NCBI RefSeq assembly: GCF_001620365.2
Contig: NZ_LQMT02000005.1
Span: 263,906 to 326,140 of the forward strand
DNA: 62,235 nt
Direction: 5' to 3'
Source: Amycolatopsis keratiniphila subsp. keratiniphila
Lineage (GTDB): Bacteria > Actinomycetota > Actinomycetes > Mycobacteriales > Pseudonocardiaceae
Position 1 is the first letter of the stretch. Each line of letters begins with the position of its first letter. The notes under the pieces were generated by a model. The model was given only the letters and a program-made list of their open reading frames with translations. It had not been told where the DNA came from and ran no database searches. The position numbers were made by a program, and so were the translations under genes. Shown piece by piece: positions 52,444 to 61,769 of this stretch.

Positions 52444-52870
52444 TGGCGAGCTCGAGCTGGTGGTGCTTCGCGCGGCCGCTCTGGAGGTGACGCCCGCGCT
52501 CGACGAGGACGTCCGCGCCCGTGCCGGTGAGATGCGAGCCGGCGTCACCGCCGCCGCCAAACGGCTCCGCGAGATCGTCGGCCTGCCCGGCGAACCCGTT
52601 CCCGACTCGGCAGGCTCGTCGCCCGCGCGACAGGCGCCGGACAGGACGTCACGCTGACCGTCAGCGGTGAACTGTCCGATTCCGACGCCCGTGTACCGGG
52701 TGGTGCGGGAGGGCCTGACATCGCCGCACAGCACGCGCCGGGGGCACCGGTCACCGTGGACGTCGTCGCCGACAGGCGCGGTACGACCGTCACGATCGAG
52801 AACCCGGCGCCGGGTTCGGCATCGCCGGGCTCCGGGAGATCGGGGAGGTCACCGCCGGAATAGAGATGAA
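52444..52870 (+). pseudogene. Remnant of a NarL-type sensor histidine kinase
   Basis: At least three frames must be joined: VVLRAAALEVTPALDEDVRA with AAAKRLREIVGL, then TGAGQDVTLTVSGEL, then YRVVREGLT, APGAPVTVDVVADRRGTTV, IENPAPG and FGIAGLREIGEV. This is the ATPase end of a DesK/NarX-type histidine kinase. The phosphorylatable His and the membrane input part are missing. It is followed by a broken response regulator. Confidence 0.65.
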
Positions 52871-52917
52871 CGGTTCGTGCTGACGGTCGTGGTACGCGTT
52901 CTGCGGCCCGTCGTCCG

Positions 52918-53246
52918 GTGCGGCAATGGCCGCGGGTCTGGCGGCTCGTGCGCGTGCCGCTCGCTGCCGGTGGCGTGGTGCTCGCGCTCGGGCTGTATCT
53001 CCTCGCCGGTACCGACAACCGGCTCGAACCCGCCGTATATCAGCAGCTCCGCATCGGACAGTCCCAGGAGGACGTCGAGAACGTGTGCTCGGCGATCCCG
53101 CACCGGCGCCGCGTCCACCCGCCGCCGACTGCCGCCACTGCTGGGTGACCGTCCAGGCCGACGCCCGCCTCTTCTACCGGCTGTGTTTCGCCGATGGGCG
53201 GCTCGTCGTCAAGGAAACCGTGCCGCGGTCGGCGGTGTCCCGGTGA
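52918..53246 (+). pseudogene. Frameshifted small membrane-anchored protein
   Basis: GTG 52918 opens a single membrane span (VPLAAGGVVLALGLYLLAG) and YQQLRIGQSQEDVE. Near 53080 the sense moves to another frame: RVLGDPAPAPRPPAADCRH, then FYRLCFADGRLVVKE, ending at 53246. The combined product matches a common actinomycete type with one span and a C-terminal dC...RLCF.dGrL pattern, function unknown. The last bases overlap the response-regulator start. Confidence 0.55.
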
Positions 53247-53640
53247 TCCGTGTCCTTCTCTCGGACGACGAACCGTTGACCCGCGCCGGAATCGCCGCCG
53301 ATCCGGAGATCGAGGTCGTCGCGCAAGCAGAAAACGGGCGTCAGGCCGTCGAACTGGCGGTCGCACACCGCCCCGAGGTCGCGTTGCTCGACATCGTCAT
53401 GCCGGTTCTCGACGGCCTCGCCGCGGTCACCGAAATCACCCGCGCCGTCCCGGGCACCGGCGTGCTCATGCTCACCACCTTCTCCGCCGACGAGCAGATC
53501 GTCGCCGCGCTCGACGGCGGCGCCCGCGGTTTCCTGCACAAGACCGGCGGCCCGCGTGAACTGTGGCTGGCGTCCGCGCGATCGCCAGGGGCCGTGTCAT
53601 TGTGCCGGACAGGGTATGGGCCGTGTCTTGGACGGCTCGA
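53243..53640 (+). pseudogene. Broken NarL-type response regulator
   Basis: GTG 53243 opens the receiver domain: acidic pocket LSDDEPLTRAG, phosphorylatable Asp in VALLDIVMPVLDG, Thr in MLTTFSADE and Lys in GFLHKTGG. A base change near 53562 shifts the frame (VAGVRAIARGRVIVPDRV continues in another frame), and the LuxR-type DNA-binding domain is absent. It cannot act as a transcription factor. It forms a dead two-component pair with the kinase remnant. Confidence 0.7.
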
Positions 53641-53726
53641 GCACCGGAAAGCTATCCCGCCGTTCGAATCTGGTGCCGGTGCCCTACGGCGAGTTAGGCT
53701 CTGCCGCCCTGCGTGAGGAGGTGGCG

Positions 53727-56591
53727 ATGACTTCGACTGGGGTATGGCGCGACGTCTCGCCGTTGGTCGGGCGGAAAGACGAACTCGAGGTGCTCCGGCT
53801 CGCGGCCCGGCGGCGGCCCGCGGTGGTTCACATCGAGGGCGAGGCCGGAGTCGGAAAGAGCAGGCTGGTGCGGGAGCTGGTCGCTTCGGTCGACCAGTCC
53901 GACGTGACCGTGCTGGCGGGGAACTGCCAGCAGTTTCGGGAGCCGTTCATCCTCGGCGCGGTGCTGGAAGCGCTCCGGCGGTGCCGGGAGCCGCTCCGCC
54001 GCTGCACCGCGCTCAGCCCGGTGACGGCGGCACTGCGCGCGGCCGTTCCCGAACTCGCGGACGTCCTGCCCGAGCCACTGTCCGGCATGGGCGATCCGCT
54101 GTTCGACCGGCACCTGCTGTTCCGCGCGATCCGCGAGGTTCTCGCCGCGCTGGGACCTGCGCTGCTGGTGATCGAAGACCTGCATTGGGCCGACGACGGG
54201 ACGCTGCAGCTGCTGCGATTCCTCATGGCCGACCCGCCGCCGGATTTGGCCGTCGTGGTGACCTACCGGCGTGAGGACGTGCCAGGTGGCATGCCGCTGG
54301 GCAGGGCGTACCGGCCGGCGGCGAACGCGGTGACCGAGCTGATCCGGCTGGATCCGCTGACCGTCAGCCAGGTACGGGCGTTGGCCGGTGCCGCGGTGGG
54401 GACCGACACGGTGAGTGCCGAGTTCGCCGCTGAGCTACACGAGTGCACGGCGGGCCTGCCGTTCGTGGTCGAGGAGGCTTTGCGGGCGATGAGCAGCGGC
54501 CCCGGCGGGCTGATCGCCAACAGTGCGGCCGTGCGGCGGCTTTCCGCCGAGGGCGAGGTGCCGGTGCTGCTGCTGGAGTCGGTCGCGGAGCGGTTGAGCG
54601 TGCTGTCACCGAACGCCAGGCGGTTCGTGCGTGCCGCCGCCGCACTCGCGGTGCCCGCGTCTTCCGAGCTCATCGGCGACGTCGCCGGCCTGCGAGGCGA
54701 GGACCTGCGCTCCGCCGCGGTCGAGGTACTGACGGGCTCGCTGCTCCATGATGTCGGTGACGGCACTCTCACGTTCCGGCACACGCTCGCCCGGCAGGCG
54801 GTGTATCACACGGTGAGTGTGTTCGACCGCCGCGATCTGCATGAACGCGCGGTGCTCACGCTGTCCGCGCTGGAGCGCCCGCCGCTGGTGCAGCTCGCCG
54901 AACACTGTCGTCTGGCCGGGCGGCACCCGGACTGGCTGCGCTACGGGGAGGCCGCCGCGGACCAGGCCTTGGTGGTGTCCGACGCGGCGGCGGCCATCCC
55001 GCTGTTGCGGCGTCTGCTGGCCGAGCCGTGGTTGTCGGGCACCGATGTCGACCGCCTCGGGGTCAAGTTGGGGGAGGTGTCCGCGCTCGGCCTCGACTCG
55101 GTAGGTCCCGCCTCGGCGCTGAAGACGCTGCTGGGTGACGACCGGCTGTCCGAGTCCGCCCGAGGTGAGGTGCGGATGCTGCTCGGCATGCTGTTGGCCA
55201 AGCAGAGGGACGGGGTGACCGAGGCGCGGGTACAGATGGAGCTGGCCGTGGACGAGCTGTCCGGGCGGCCCGATCTGGCCGCCAAGGCGATGAGCATGCT
55301 GGCCCAGCCGTTCATCGGGGACACTCCGCTGGATCAGGTCACTCCATGGCTGCACAAGGCTGATGCCGCGATCGCTGGATGCGATGACCCCGCGCCGCGG
55401 ATGTCGTTGATGGCCAACGTGATCGGTTCGCTGGTCGCGATCGGTGACCCGTCGATGCACGAGCGTCTCGCTGCCGTCCCCAGCATCGGGCACACGTTGC
55501 CGGAGCGGCGTCAGCTCGCCCGGGCCAACAGCAATCTAGCGGACTCGATGACCTCCATCGGGTTGTTCGGCTCCGCACGGGAATACCTGCGCGCCGGGAT
55601 CTCCGCGGCTGAGGAGACCGGCAGCCTTTACGTTCTCAGTGGTGTCCGAAGCACCGAGATCCGGCTCGACTGGTTCACCGGCGTGTGGGCGGGGCTTGAC
55701 GTTCGCGCACGGTCGCTGCTGGCCGAATATCGTGAACTCGCCGCGATCTCGGACGAGCTGAACCTGGTTCTCGGCCTGTACGCCCTGGCCAGAGGTGAAC
55801 GGGTGGCCGCGCGTGCTCACTTCGACGATACCGACGTCCGGTGTCCGCAGAACGCCATCACACCGGTGGCCCTGGGGTGCAGTGCGGGGCTGGTCCGGCT
55901 CGCGCTGCAGGATGACGACGCCGTCCTGGCCGGAGTGGAAGCGGATGCGGGAATGGCCCTGCTGCGCGGCAAGGGTGTGTGGGCGTGGGCGGGTGAGCTG
56001 GCGCCCGCGGCCGTGGACGCCTACCTGTTCGCCGGCCGGGTCCGGGACGCCGAGCTCGTCGTGCGCGATCTCTCGGAGGGACTCCAGGGTACGGTCGCGC
56101 CGTTGGCGACCGCCGCACTGGACACCTGCCGGGGCGCCTTGGCCGATGACGCCGGGCAGGACGGCGGGCAATTTCACCAGGCGGCCGCCCGCGCCTACGA
56201 GGACATGGGCGCGTCCTATCTGGCGACCGCTGCTTCGGAACGCGCCGAGGCCCACCGGCTGCGCGCCGGCGATGACGCCGCAGTCGAGGCGTTGAGCCAA
56301 ACCGCCGAACGTTACGAGGCACTCGGCGCGACGCATGACGCCGCCCGATGCCGCCGCCTGCTGCGCGGCCTCGGTGTGCGCACGACCGCGCGCACCGGCC
56401 GCCGCGGCTACGGCACCGAGCTGTCGCCACGGGAAAAGGAAGTGGCCCGCCTGATGGCGGCCGGAGACACGAACAACGAGATCGCGGAAGTCCTGTTCTT
56501 GTCCATCCGCACAGTCGAGCAGCACGCTGCCCGGGTGCTGCGCAAGCTCGGCACAACTCGGCAGGGCCTGCGGAACACCGAACAACGCTGA
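53727..56591 (+). CDS. Large LuxR-family (LAL-type) ATPase regulator, second copy
   Basis: 954 residues from ATG 53727, set by AGGAGG at 53716-53721. N-terminal PLVGRKDELEVL, Walker A IEGEAGVGKSRLV (canonical Lys), Walker B ALLVIEDLHWADD, LPFVVEEALRAM, long helical middle, and C-terminal LuxR helix-turn-helix (LSPREKEVARLMAAG to TVEQHAARVLRKL). Shares the pre-HTH wording RRGYGxxLSPRE with the regulator at 2189, so the two are related. It faces a secreted S8 protease across a shared terminator. Control of that protease is plausible by analogy with the first pair, not shown. Confidence 0.92.
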   Translation: MTSTGVWRDVSPLVGRKDELEVLRLAARRRPAVVHIEGEAGVGKSRLVRELVASVDQSDVTVLAGNCQQFREPFILGAVLEALRRCREPLRRCTALSPVTAALRAAVPELADVLPEPLSGMGDPLFDRHLLFRAIREVLAALGPALLVIEDLHWADDGTLQLLRFLMADPPPDLAVVVTYRREDVPGGMPLGRAYRPAANAVTELIRLDPLTVSQVRALAGAAVGTDTVSAEFAAELHECTAGLPFVVEEALRAMSSGPGGLIANSAAVRRLSAEGEVPVLLLESVAERLSVLSPNARRFVRAAAALAVPASSELIGDVAGLRGEDLRSAAVEVLTGSLLHDVGDGTLTFRHTLARQAVYHTVSVFDRRDLHERAVLTLSALERPPLVQLAEHCRLAGRHPDWLRYGEAAADQALVVSDAAAAIPLLRRLLAEPWLSGTDVDRLGVKLGEVSALGLDSVGPASALKTLLGDDRLSESARGEVRMLLGMLLAKQRDGVTEARVQMELAVDELSGRPDLAAKAMSMLAQPFIGDTPLDQVTPWLHKADAAIAGCDDPAPRMSLMANVIGSLVAIGDPSMHERLAAVPSIGHTLPERRQLARANSNLADSMTSIGLFGSAREYLRAGISAAEETGSLYVLSGVRSTEIRLDWFTGVWAGLDVRARSLLAEYRELAAISDELNLVLGLYALARGERVAARAHFDDTDVRCPQNAITPVALGCSAGLVRLALQDDDAVLAGVEADAGMALLRGKGVWAWAGELAPAAVDAYLFAGRVRDAELVVRDLSEGLQGTVAPLATAALDTCRGALADDAGQDGGQFHQAAARAYEDMGASYLATAASERAEAHRLRAGDDAAVEALSQTAERYEALGATHDAARCRRLLRGLGVRTTARTGRRGYGTELSPREKEVARLMAAGDTNNEIAEVLFLSIRTVEQHAARVLRKLGTTRQGLRNTEQR

Positions 56592-56619
56592 CGGGGCCCG
56601 GCTTTCGCCGGGCCCCGTC
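56590..56619. terminator. Bidirectional terminator between convergent genes
   Basis: GACGGGGCCCGGC (56590-56602), loop TTTC, GCCGGGCCCCGTC (56607-56619): a perfect 13-bp G/C-rich stem that begins within the stop codon of the LuxR-type gene and ends 20 bases before the protease stop. Confidence 0.9.
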
Positions 56620-56639
56620 GATCATCGCGCCGGACTACG

Positions 56640-58466
56640 TCAGAGCGTCAAAGTCCACCGGTTGAGCGTTCCGGTGTCCTGCGGGCCGCCGTCGTAGACA
56701 CTGAGGGTCCACTGGCCCGCGCGGGACTCGGCGGCCAGATTCACCGTGTAGGTCTTGATCAGGTCGTCGGTGTCTCCGCCGGTCCGGTTGTGCAGCAGGT
56801 ACGAGCTGCCGTCCGGCGCGATCAGCGTCACCCGCAGGTCGCCGATGTAGGGGTGCGTGATGTTCACCGCGACGGTTGCCGAGGCCGACGCCGTGCCGGA
56901 GCAGGTGCTCGTGATGACGCTCCGCGTGGTGGAGAAGTCAGTGATCCGCCCCACCGTCGAGTTGGTTATCGCCTGGCATTCCCCACCGGTGCTTCCGACG
57001 ACGACGCGGAACGAGGCCGAGCCTGTCCGGCCGGCGCTGTCACGCGCGGTCACGGTGACGTTCGCGGTGCCCACCGTGGTCGGCGTACCGGTGATCGAAC
57101 CGGACGCCGAGTCGATGGACAGCCCGGACGGGAGCCCGGTGGCCGACCAGGTGTAGGGGGACGTACCGCCGCTGGCACTGTTGTCCACGCGGAAGGCTTG
57201 GCCCGCGGTCGCGGTCTGGTCTCCCGGGTTCGCCACGGAGACCTCGCCCGGCTGCTGGCCGTTGAGGTACGCGGAGTTCAGCAGAACGTTCGGCGAGCCG
57301 TTGACGCCGGTGAGCTTGCCGACCGAGGCGTTGTTCACCAGCGCGTCGCGAACCTGTGCCGGGGTCGCCGTCGGGTTCTGCGCCAGGTGAAGCGCGGCCA
57401 CACCGGCGACGTGCGGCGAGGCCATCGAGGTACCGGACATGGTGGTCGTTCCGGTGTTGCTGGTGTGCGACGCGGACACGATGTCCGTGCCAGGGCCCCA
57501 GATGTCCAGACAGGTGCCGTAGTTGCTGTCCGAGCGGCGAGCGTCGGTGCGGGTGCTGTTGCCGACGGTCACCCCGTCGCGGATGTGCTGCGGGCTGTAC
57601 TGGCAGGCGTCGTCGTTGGAGTTCCCGGCAGCCATCACCCACTGCACGCCACTGGCGATGACCGAGCGGACAGCGCTCTCCAGCGGCGGGTTGCTCGGGC
57701 ATTGGCTACGGCAGCCGATGCTGTAGTTCAGCACCGCGGGTTTGGTCGCGTTGCGAGTGACCCAATTCGCGGCGGCGATGAGGTCGTCGTCATAGGCCGA
57801 ACCACTGCAGTTGAGCACCCTCAGCGGCACGATCGTGGCCTTCTTCGCCACGCCGTAGCGGCTTCCCGCCGCGCTGCCGGCGACGTGCGTGCCATGACCG
57901 TGGCAGTCTTGCGGCGTGGAGTCGCCGTCGACGAAGTCGTACCCGGCCCCGATCCGGCCCGTGAAGTCCGTGTGGGCCGCGTTGATCCCGGAGTCCATCA
58001 CGTAGATGTTCACGCCCTGCCCGCCGTTGGACGGGTAGGTGTAGGACCCGTTGAGCGGCAGGGAAGGCTGATCGATCCGGTCCAGACCCCAGTTCGCCGG
58101 GTTCGGCTGGGTGTCGAGCGCCACCATCTCCTGAACCTGCCGAACACTTTGGACCGCCGGGTCCGCGGCAAGGCGAGTGGCCTGCTGTGCCGACATCGCG
58201 GCCGAATAGCCGCCGACCACGGCGTCATACACGTGGCGCAGCTGACCGCCGTACCGCTGAGTCATCGCCGTCGCGCTCGCGGTGGAACTCGCCGCCGCGG
58301 ACCCTTTGAGCACCACGATGTAGCGGCCGGGGACGGCGTCGGGGGAGTCCGCGTTGACGATCGTGGCGCTGGGGCTGGACGAAGCCGGGACCGACAGCGC
58401 GCACAGCGATCCCATCACGGCGACCGCGCACCCGATCGCTCTCGCTGATGTTGTCCACAACGACAT
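56640..58466 (-). CDS. Secreted S8 protease with Ig-like and P-domain
   Basis: 608 residues from ATG 58466, set by AAAGGA eight bases upstream; the longer open frame to 58646 has no signal. Signal peptide (AIGCAVAVMGSLCALSVPASS), I9 propeptide (GRYIVVLKGSAAA), catalytic Asp in YVMDSGINAAH (about 156), His in GHGTHVAGS (about 191), Ser in GTSMASPHVAG (about 346). A putative-Ig-type repeat (NPGDQTATAGQAF to VTARDSAGRTGS) is followed by a P-domain ending TLNRWTLTL. The added Ig module distinguishes it from the two S8 proteases at 5-10 kb. Confidence 0.95.
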   Translation of the reverse strand: MSLWTTSARAIGCAVAVMGSLCALSVPASSSPSATIVNADSPDAVPGRYIVVLKGSAAASSTASATAMTQRYGGQLRHVYDAVVGGYSAAMSAQQATRLAADPAVQSVRQVQEMVALDTQPNPANWGLDRIDQPSLPLNGSYTYPSNGGQGVNIYVMDSGINAAHTDFTGRIGAGYDFVDGDSTPQDCHGHGTHVAGSAAGSRYGVAKKATIVPLRVLNCSGSAYDDDLIAAANWVTRNATKPAVLNYSIGCRSQCPSNPPLESAVRSVIASGVQWVMAAGNSNDDACQYSPQHIRDGVTVGNSTRTDARRSDSNYGTCLDIWGPGTDIVSASHTSNTGTTTMSGTSMASPHVAGVAALHLAQNPTATPAQVRDALVNNASVGKLTGVNGSPNVLLNSAYLNGQQPGEVSVANPGDQTATAGQAFRVDNSASGGTSPYTWSATGLPSGLSIDSASGSITGTPTTVGTANVTVTARDSAGRTGSASFRVVVGSTGGECQAITNSTVGRITDFSTTRSVITSTCSGTASASATVAVNITHPYIGDLRVTLIAPDGSSYLLHNRTGGDTDDLIKTYTVNLAAESRAGQWTLSVYDGGPQDTGTLNRWTLTL

Positions 58467-59004
58467 GAGGTTTTCCTTTGCTCGCAGGGAATGCGGATCG
58501 CTCCGCAGCAACACCGTAAGAGCGGCGCGCGGACGTGGAACTACGTGAATTTCCCGCGAACGCCTACCCCGCAAGCAAACCGGTGCCGGGCACACAGCCG
58601 AGGCGCGGCCACGGATGCACACCACTATCGTTAAGACAGCCAACACGGATCATTCGGGCCGTGGCACACCAGGACCGGCGGCTCGCGTTTCACACCAGTT
58701 TCCCCACGCGTTGCTCATCCGCGGTATCGCGCAGGTCGCAGAGGAAACGAGCCCGGTGGTCGCGGAACAGGTACGACCGTTGGATTTGCAGCGTTCGGTG
58801 TCGAAGTCGCGTGATTTCCGGTGACCGGCGCGAACCGGCACTGGAGAACCCTGGAAGTGCCGATTCGGCCGGGTTGTGAGGCGCCGAGGCGATGTCCGTG
58901 GGGCCATGACTTCGCGGTGGCGGGAGCCCGGCAGGGCTGGTCGCAGGACTAGCGGGCGCCGGAATGGTTGTGCGAGGCCTGCCACGCGTTGGAGGGTAAA
59001 GGCG
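58467..59004. other. Gap upstream of protease gene
   Basis: Must contain the promoter of the minus-strand protease. A plus-strand frame 58615-58824 (69 codons; LLIRGIAQVAEETSPVVAEQ in its middle) is open with acceptable composition but no clear ribosome binding site or recognisable family, so I do not call it a gene. Confidence 0.3.
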
Positions 59005-59172
59005 GTGATCGACACCGCCGTCGAGCGGCAGGTCATGGAAACCGGGGTGGACGAGTACGGGGTGCTCCTGGTCGCCCTGCTGCCGCCGGTTTCCGCCGGG
59101 ATCGGCGTCGTCCAGCTTCGCTTAGGGCAGACGGTGGTTCCTGCCGAGTCGCGGTGGACGAAGTGGTGGTGA
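59005..59172 (+). CDS. Small unknown protein ending in the shared 35-bp repeat
   Basis: 55 residues from GTG 59005, eight bases after GGAGGG. Helical start (DTAVERQVMETGVDEYG), a hydrophobic stretch (VLLVALLPPVSAGIGVV), and the C-terminal PAESRWTKWW also found at 9974-10008. The silent nature of all differences between the two copies supports translation on this strand, though the opposite strand also gives silent changes. No family recognised. Confidence 0.4.
   Translation: MIDTAVERQVMETGVDEYGVLLVALLPPVSAGIGVVQLRLGQTVVPAESRWTKWW
59138..59172 (+). repeat. 35-bp repeat, copy 2
   Basis: Ungapped match to 9974-10008 at 32 of 35 positions, same orientation, 49 kb away. Both copies lie near the outer end of a LuxR-type regulator plus S8 protease segment. 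Confidence 0.7.
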
Positions 59173-59198
59173 GCCGTTCGTGCGGTTGATGACCGCGG

Positions 59199-59849
59199 CT
59201 ACGGGGCGGTCAGCGCCAAGCTGTCCGGTATCGCGTCGAAGGCTTCCTCGACGCGCTGGATGAGCGTGTTGATGCCGCCGGCTTTGGTGAAGTCGTGGTG
59301 GCCGCGGAGGGTGCGGATCCAGTTTTTGGCGCCGCAGCGCCAGGAGCTGAGAGCGAACTCGCCGAGGAGCCGGAGGCGGACGTCGTCGCGGCTGTCGATG
59401 CCGAGTTTGTCTTCGAGGATCTCGACGAGGGTTTCCTGGATCTGCATGGACAGCAGCACGCTGTGGTTCCGCAGTGCGGGTGTGCGGGCGGCGAGTCCGC
59501 GCGTGGGCAGGAAGCGGCGTGCCCAGTCTTCGCCGAGTCCTGACAATGCCGCGCTCAGGGACTCCCGCAGAACGGCGAGAACGGGTCCTTGGAGGTCACG
59601 GCCGCGAACCTCGGCGACGTAGGCTTCCCAGAGTTCGAGCTCCGAGGACAGGGCGGCGTCTTCTTTCGAGGCGTAGTTGGCGTAGAAGGTGCGTTTGGAC
59701 ACCTCCGCTTCGGCCGCCAGCGCGTCCACGGTGATCGCGTCGAAGCCCCTGTCCAGAAACAGCCGTAAGGCAGCGTCGGCCAGCGCGCGGCGCGTACGCA
59801 GCTTCTTGCGTTCGCGTAGCGGGAGCGTGCGGTCTATCGGAGTGGTCAT
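59199..59849 (-). CDS. TetR-family repressor
   Basis: 216 residues from ATG 59849. N-terminal helix-turn-helix typical of TetR (ALADAALRLFLDRGFDAIT then VSKRTFYANYASKEDAAL, residues about 22-66); the C-terminal ligand domain is helical. Divergent from an MFS exporter gene, the usual arrangement in which the repressor is released by the exported compound. A dyad in the 98-bp shared promoter is a likely operator. Confidence 0.92.
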   Translation of the reverse strand: MTTPIDRTLPLRERKKLRTRRALADAALRLFLDRGFDAITVDALAAEAEVSKRTFYANYASKEDAALSSELELWEAYVAEVRGRDLQGPVLAVLRESLSAALSGLGEDWARRFLPTRGLAARTPALRNHSVLLSMQIQETLVEILEDKLGIDSRDDVRLRLLGEFALSSWRCGAKNWIRTLRGHHDFTKAGGINTLIQRVEEAFDAIPDSLALTAP

Positions 59850-59906
59850 CGCTGGTCAGCCTATCCGAACGTGCCTCGGAATCAAATGATACTGGAGAAC
59901 AAGTGA

Positions 59907-59932
59907 AACTGAGTGTACTTTTGTACTGAGTT
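59907..59932. promoter_or_regulatory. Candidate TetR operator
   Basis: Imperfect 26-bp dyad: AACTGAGTGTAC, central TT, TTGTACTGAGTT, with AACT/AGT against ACT/AGTT arms matching on both strands. It ends just before the ribosome binding site (GGGAGG at 59935) of the MFS gene, so bound repressor would block its transcription. Confidence 0.55.
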
Positions 59933-59947
59933 GCGGGAGGTGTGCGG

Positions 59948-61134
59948 ATGACGATGTCGGCCCCGGTCGGGTCTGCGGTGGGGCACCGGGCAACGCTGGT
60001 GGTGTTGTTGTTCGGGTCCACGCTCGGGGTGATGGCCGGGTCGACGGTGATGCCGGTGCTGGAGATCATCCGGTCTGATCTCGGGGTCAGTGGCACCGCC
60101 GCGGGATTGATCATCACCGCGCACGGGTTGGCGATCGCGGTTTCCAGTCCGCTGGTGGGGTGGTTGATCGACCGGTTCGGAGTTCGTCCGGTGCTCTCGG
60201 GTGGGCTGGTGCTGTACGGGTTGGCCGGTGGGGCTGGGTTGGTCATCACTTCGTATCCGGCGCTGATCGCGAGCAGACTGGTCTTCGGCGTGGGGGCGGC
60301 GACGGTCTTCAGCGGGACGACGGTCGCGCTGCTGGCGCTGTATCGCGGTTCTGTGCGGGACCGGGTGATGGGGTGGCGGTCGACGACCACGAGCCTGGGC
60401 GGGCTGGTGTGGCCGCTGCTGGCGGGCGCGGTCGGTGGAATCTCGTGGCATGCGGCCTTCGCGGTGTACCTGGTCGGCGTCCCGCTCGGAGTGGCGACGG
60501 CACTTACATTGCCGAACTCCCGACCAGGCTCGACTGCGCGCGGTCAGAGTGGCTTCGGTGCTCTGCTGCGTGCTCGGCCGAGGTTGCTGGGGCTGTACGC
60601 GTTGATGATCACGTCGGCGCTGCTGATGTATGCGCTGGCGGTGTTCCTGCCGCAACGCCTGGCGCAGGTCGGTGTTACCGAGCCGTTCCTCGTATCGCTG
60701 TTCACCGTCGGGTCGGCGGCGGCCATGAGCGTGGTCGGGCTGGTGTACGCGCGAACTCGCGCTCGATGGGGCTACGACGCGCTGCTGCGCGCGGCGGCGG
60801 CGTCCTGGGTCGCCACCTTCCTCATCCTCGGGCTCGTCGACGCACCCGCGGCGATCGCGGTCGCGCCCGTGCTGTTCGGGCTGGGCAACGGCCTCGCCTT
60901 CCCAGCTTTGACCGTGCTGGTCGGCGAGGCCGCGCCACAAGAACTGCGCGGACAGACGGTGGCACTGTCGGCGACCGCGTCCTTCGCCGGACAATTCGTG
61001 TCGCCGCTGCTGTTCGGGCCGTTGATCGCCGCCACTACGATCACCACAGGTTCCTCGCCGCCGGTGGGCTCGCCGCCGTCGTGCTGCTCGCCCTGTTGGC
61101 CACGTCGCTGTCCGATCCGGCTGCAGCGCTGTGA
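59948..61134 (+). pseudogene. MFS transporter with a frameshift near its C-terminus
   Basis: ATG 59948 follows GGGAGG by seven bases. About twelve spans, with the MFS signature GWLIDRFGVRPVLSGG after span 2. Sequence is good through FVSPLLFGPLIAATTITTG (about 61050). The original frame then runs on as nonsense, while a frame one base away gives FLAAGGLAAVVLLALLATSL and a stop at 61134. Loss of one base at about 61051 explains this and removes or scrambles only the last span. It may be a true mutation or a sequencing error. Probably a drug or metabolite exporter controlled by the TetR gene. Confidence 0.7.
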
Positions 61135-61259
61135 TCGACCTATCGCCAAGGCCGTCCGGGGAGGATGCCGGGCGAGCAGGCGACAGTACTGTTACGTGAG
61201 AGTGTCGTCGTGGTGGATCGAGCATCCGGCGCGGTGGGCGGCAGGTGAAGGGAACCGGT

Positions 61260-61652
61260 GTGGGCGAGCAGATGCAGATCGGCGAGGTGGCCGAGCGCAC
61301 CGGGCTGTCGTTACGGACCATCCGCTATTACGAGGAAGTCGGCCTGGTGGTCCCCAGCGCTCGCAGCCAGGGCGGTTTCCGGCTCTACACCGACCCGGAC
61401 GTGGACCGGCTGGAACTGATCAAGCGGATGAAGCCACTGGGATTCCAGCTGGAAGAGATGCGGGACCTGCTGGCCATCCTCGACCCTGCTCCGGGAAGTC
61501 CCGAGATCGAGGACCCGGCGGCTCGTCTGGCGGAGTTCGGTGAGACCGCAGAGAGAGCTTGTGTGGAGTTGCGCGCGAAGCTGGCCATCGCCGAGGAGTT
61601 CGCCGCCCTGCTGCGCTCGCACAACAACCCCACCGAAGAAACGTCACGGTAG
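61260..61652 (+). CDS. MerR-family regulator
   Basis: 130 residues from GTG 61260, with AAGGGAA upstream; ATG 61272 is possible. Typical N-terminal MerR domain (MQIGEVAERTGLSLRTIRYYEE, then FRLYTDPDVDRLELI), then a coiled-coil helix. No Cys is present at usual metal positions, so it is unlikely to be a metal sensor. MerR genes of this type often accompany SulP anion transporters in actinomycetes, and one starts downstream. Confidence 0.88.
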   Translation: MGEQMQIGEVAERTGLSLRTIRYYEEVGLVVPSARSQGGFRLYTDPDVDRLELIKRMKPLGFQLEEMRDLLAILDPAPGSPEIEDPAARLAEFGETAERACVELRAKLAIAEEFAALLRSHNNPTEETSR

Positions 61653-61750
61653 GCCGGCTCGGTGATCGCCGGTCGCCCTCGTGGTGCCGTGCCGCTGAAC
61701 GTGATCCCGCCCTCATTTCGTACCGGGGCCTTCGCGGCCGAGGATCTCTC

Positions 61751-61769
61751 CTCTAACGTAAGGTGAGAG
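61751..61769. promoter_or_regulatory. Candidate MerR operator
   Basis: CTCTAAC, GTAAG, GTGAGAG: a 19-bp dyad about 255 bp upstream of the SulP start and 100 bp after the MerR stop. MerR proteins bind such dyads between -35 and -10 elements. No other gene is visible in 61653-62023. Confidence 0.35.

Noticed and set aside
58615..58824. 69-codon plus-strand ORF
   Set aside because: Plausible amino-acid composition but no ribosome binding site, no recognisable family, and overlapping open frames on both strands.
58876..59172. 98-codon version of the small ORF ending at 59172
   Set aside because: The first 43 codons are Arg/Gly-rich noise without a ribosome binding site; the GTG at 59005 has GGAGGG upstream.
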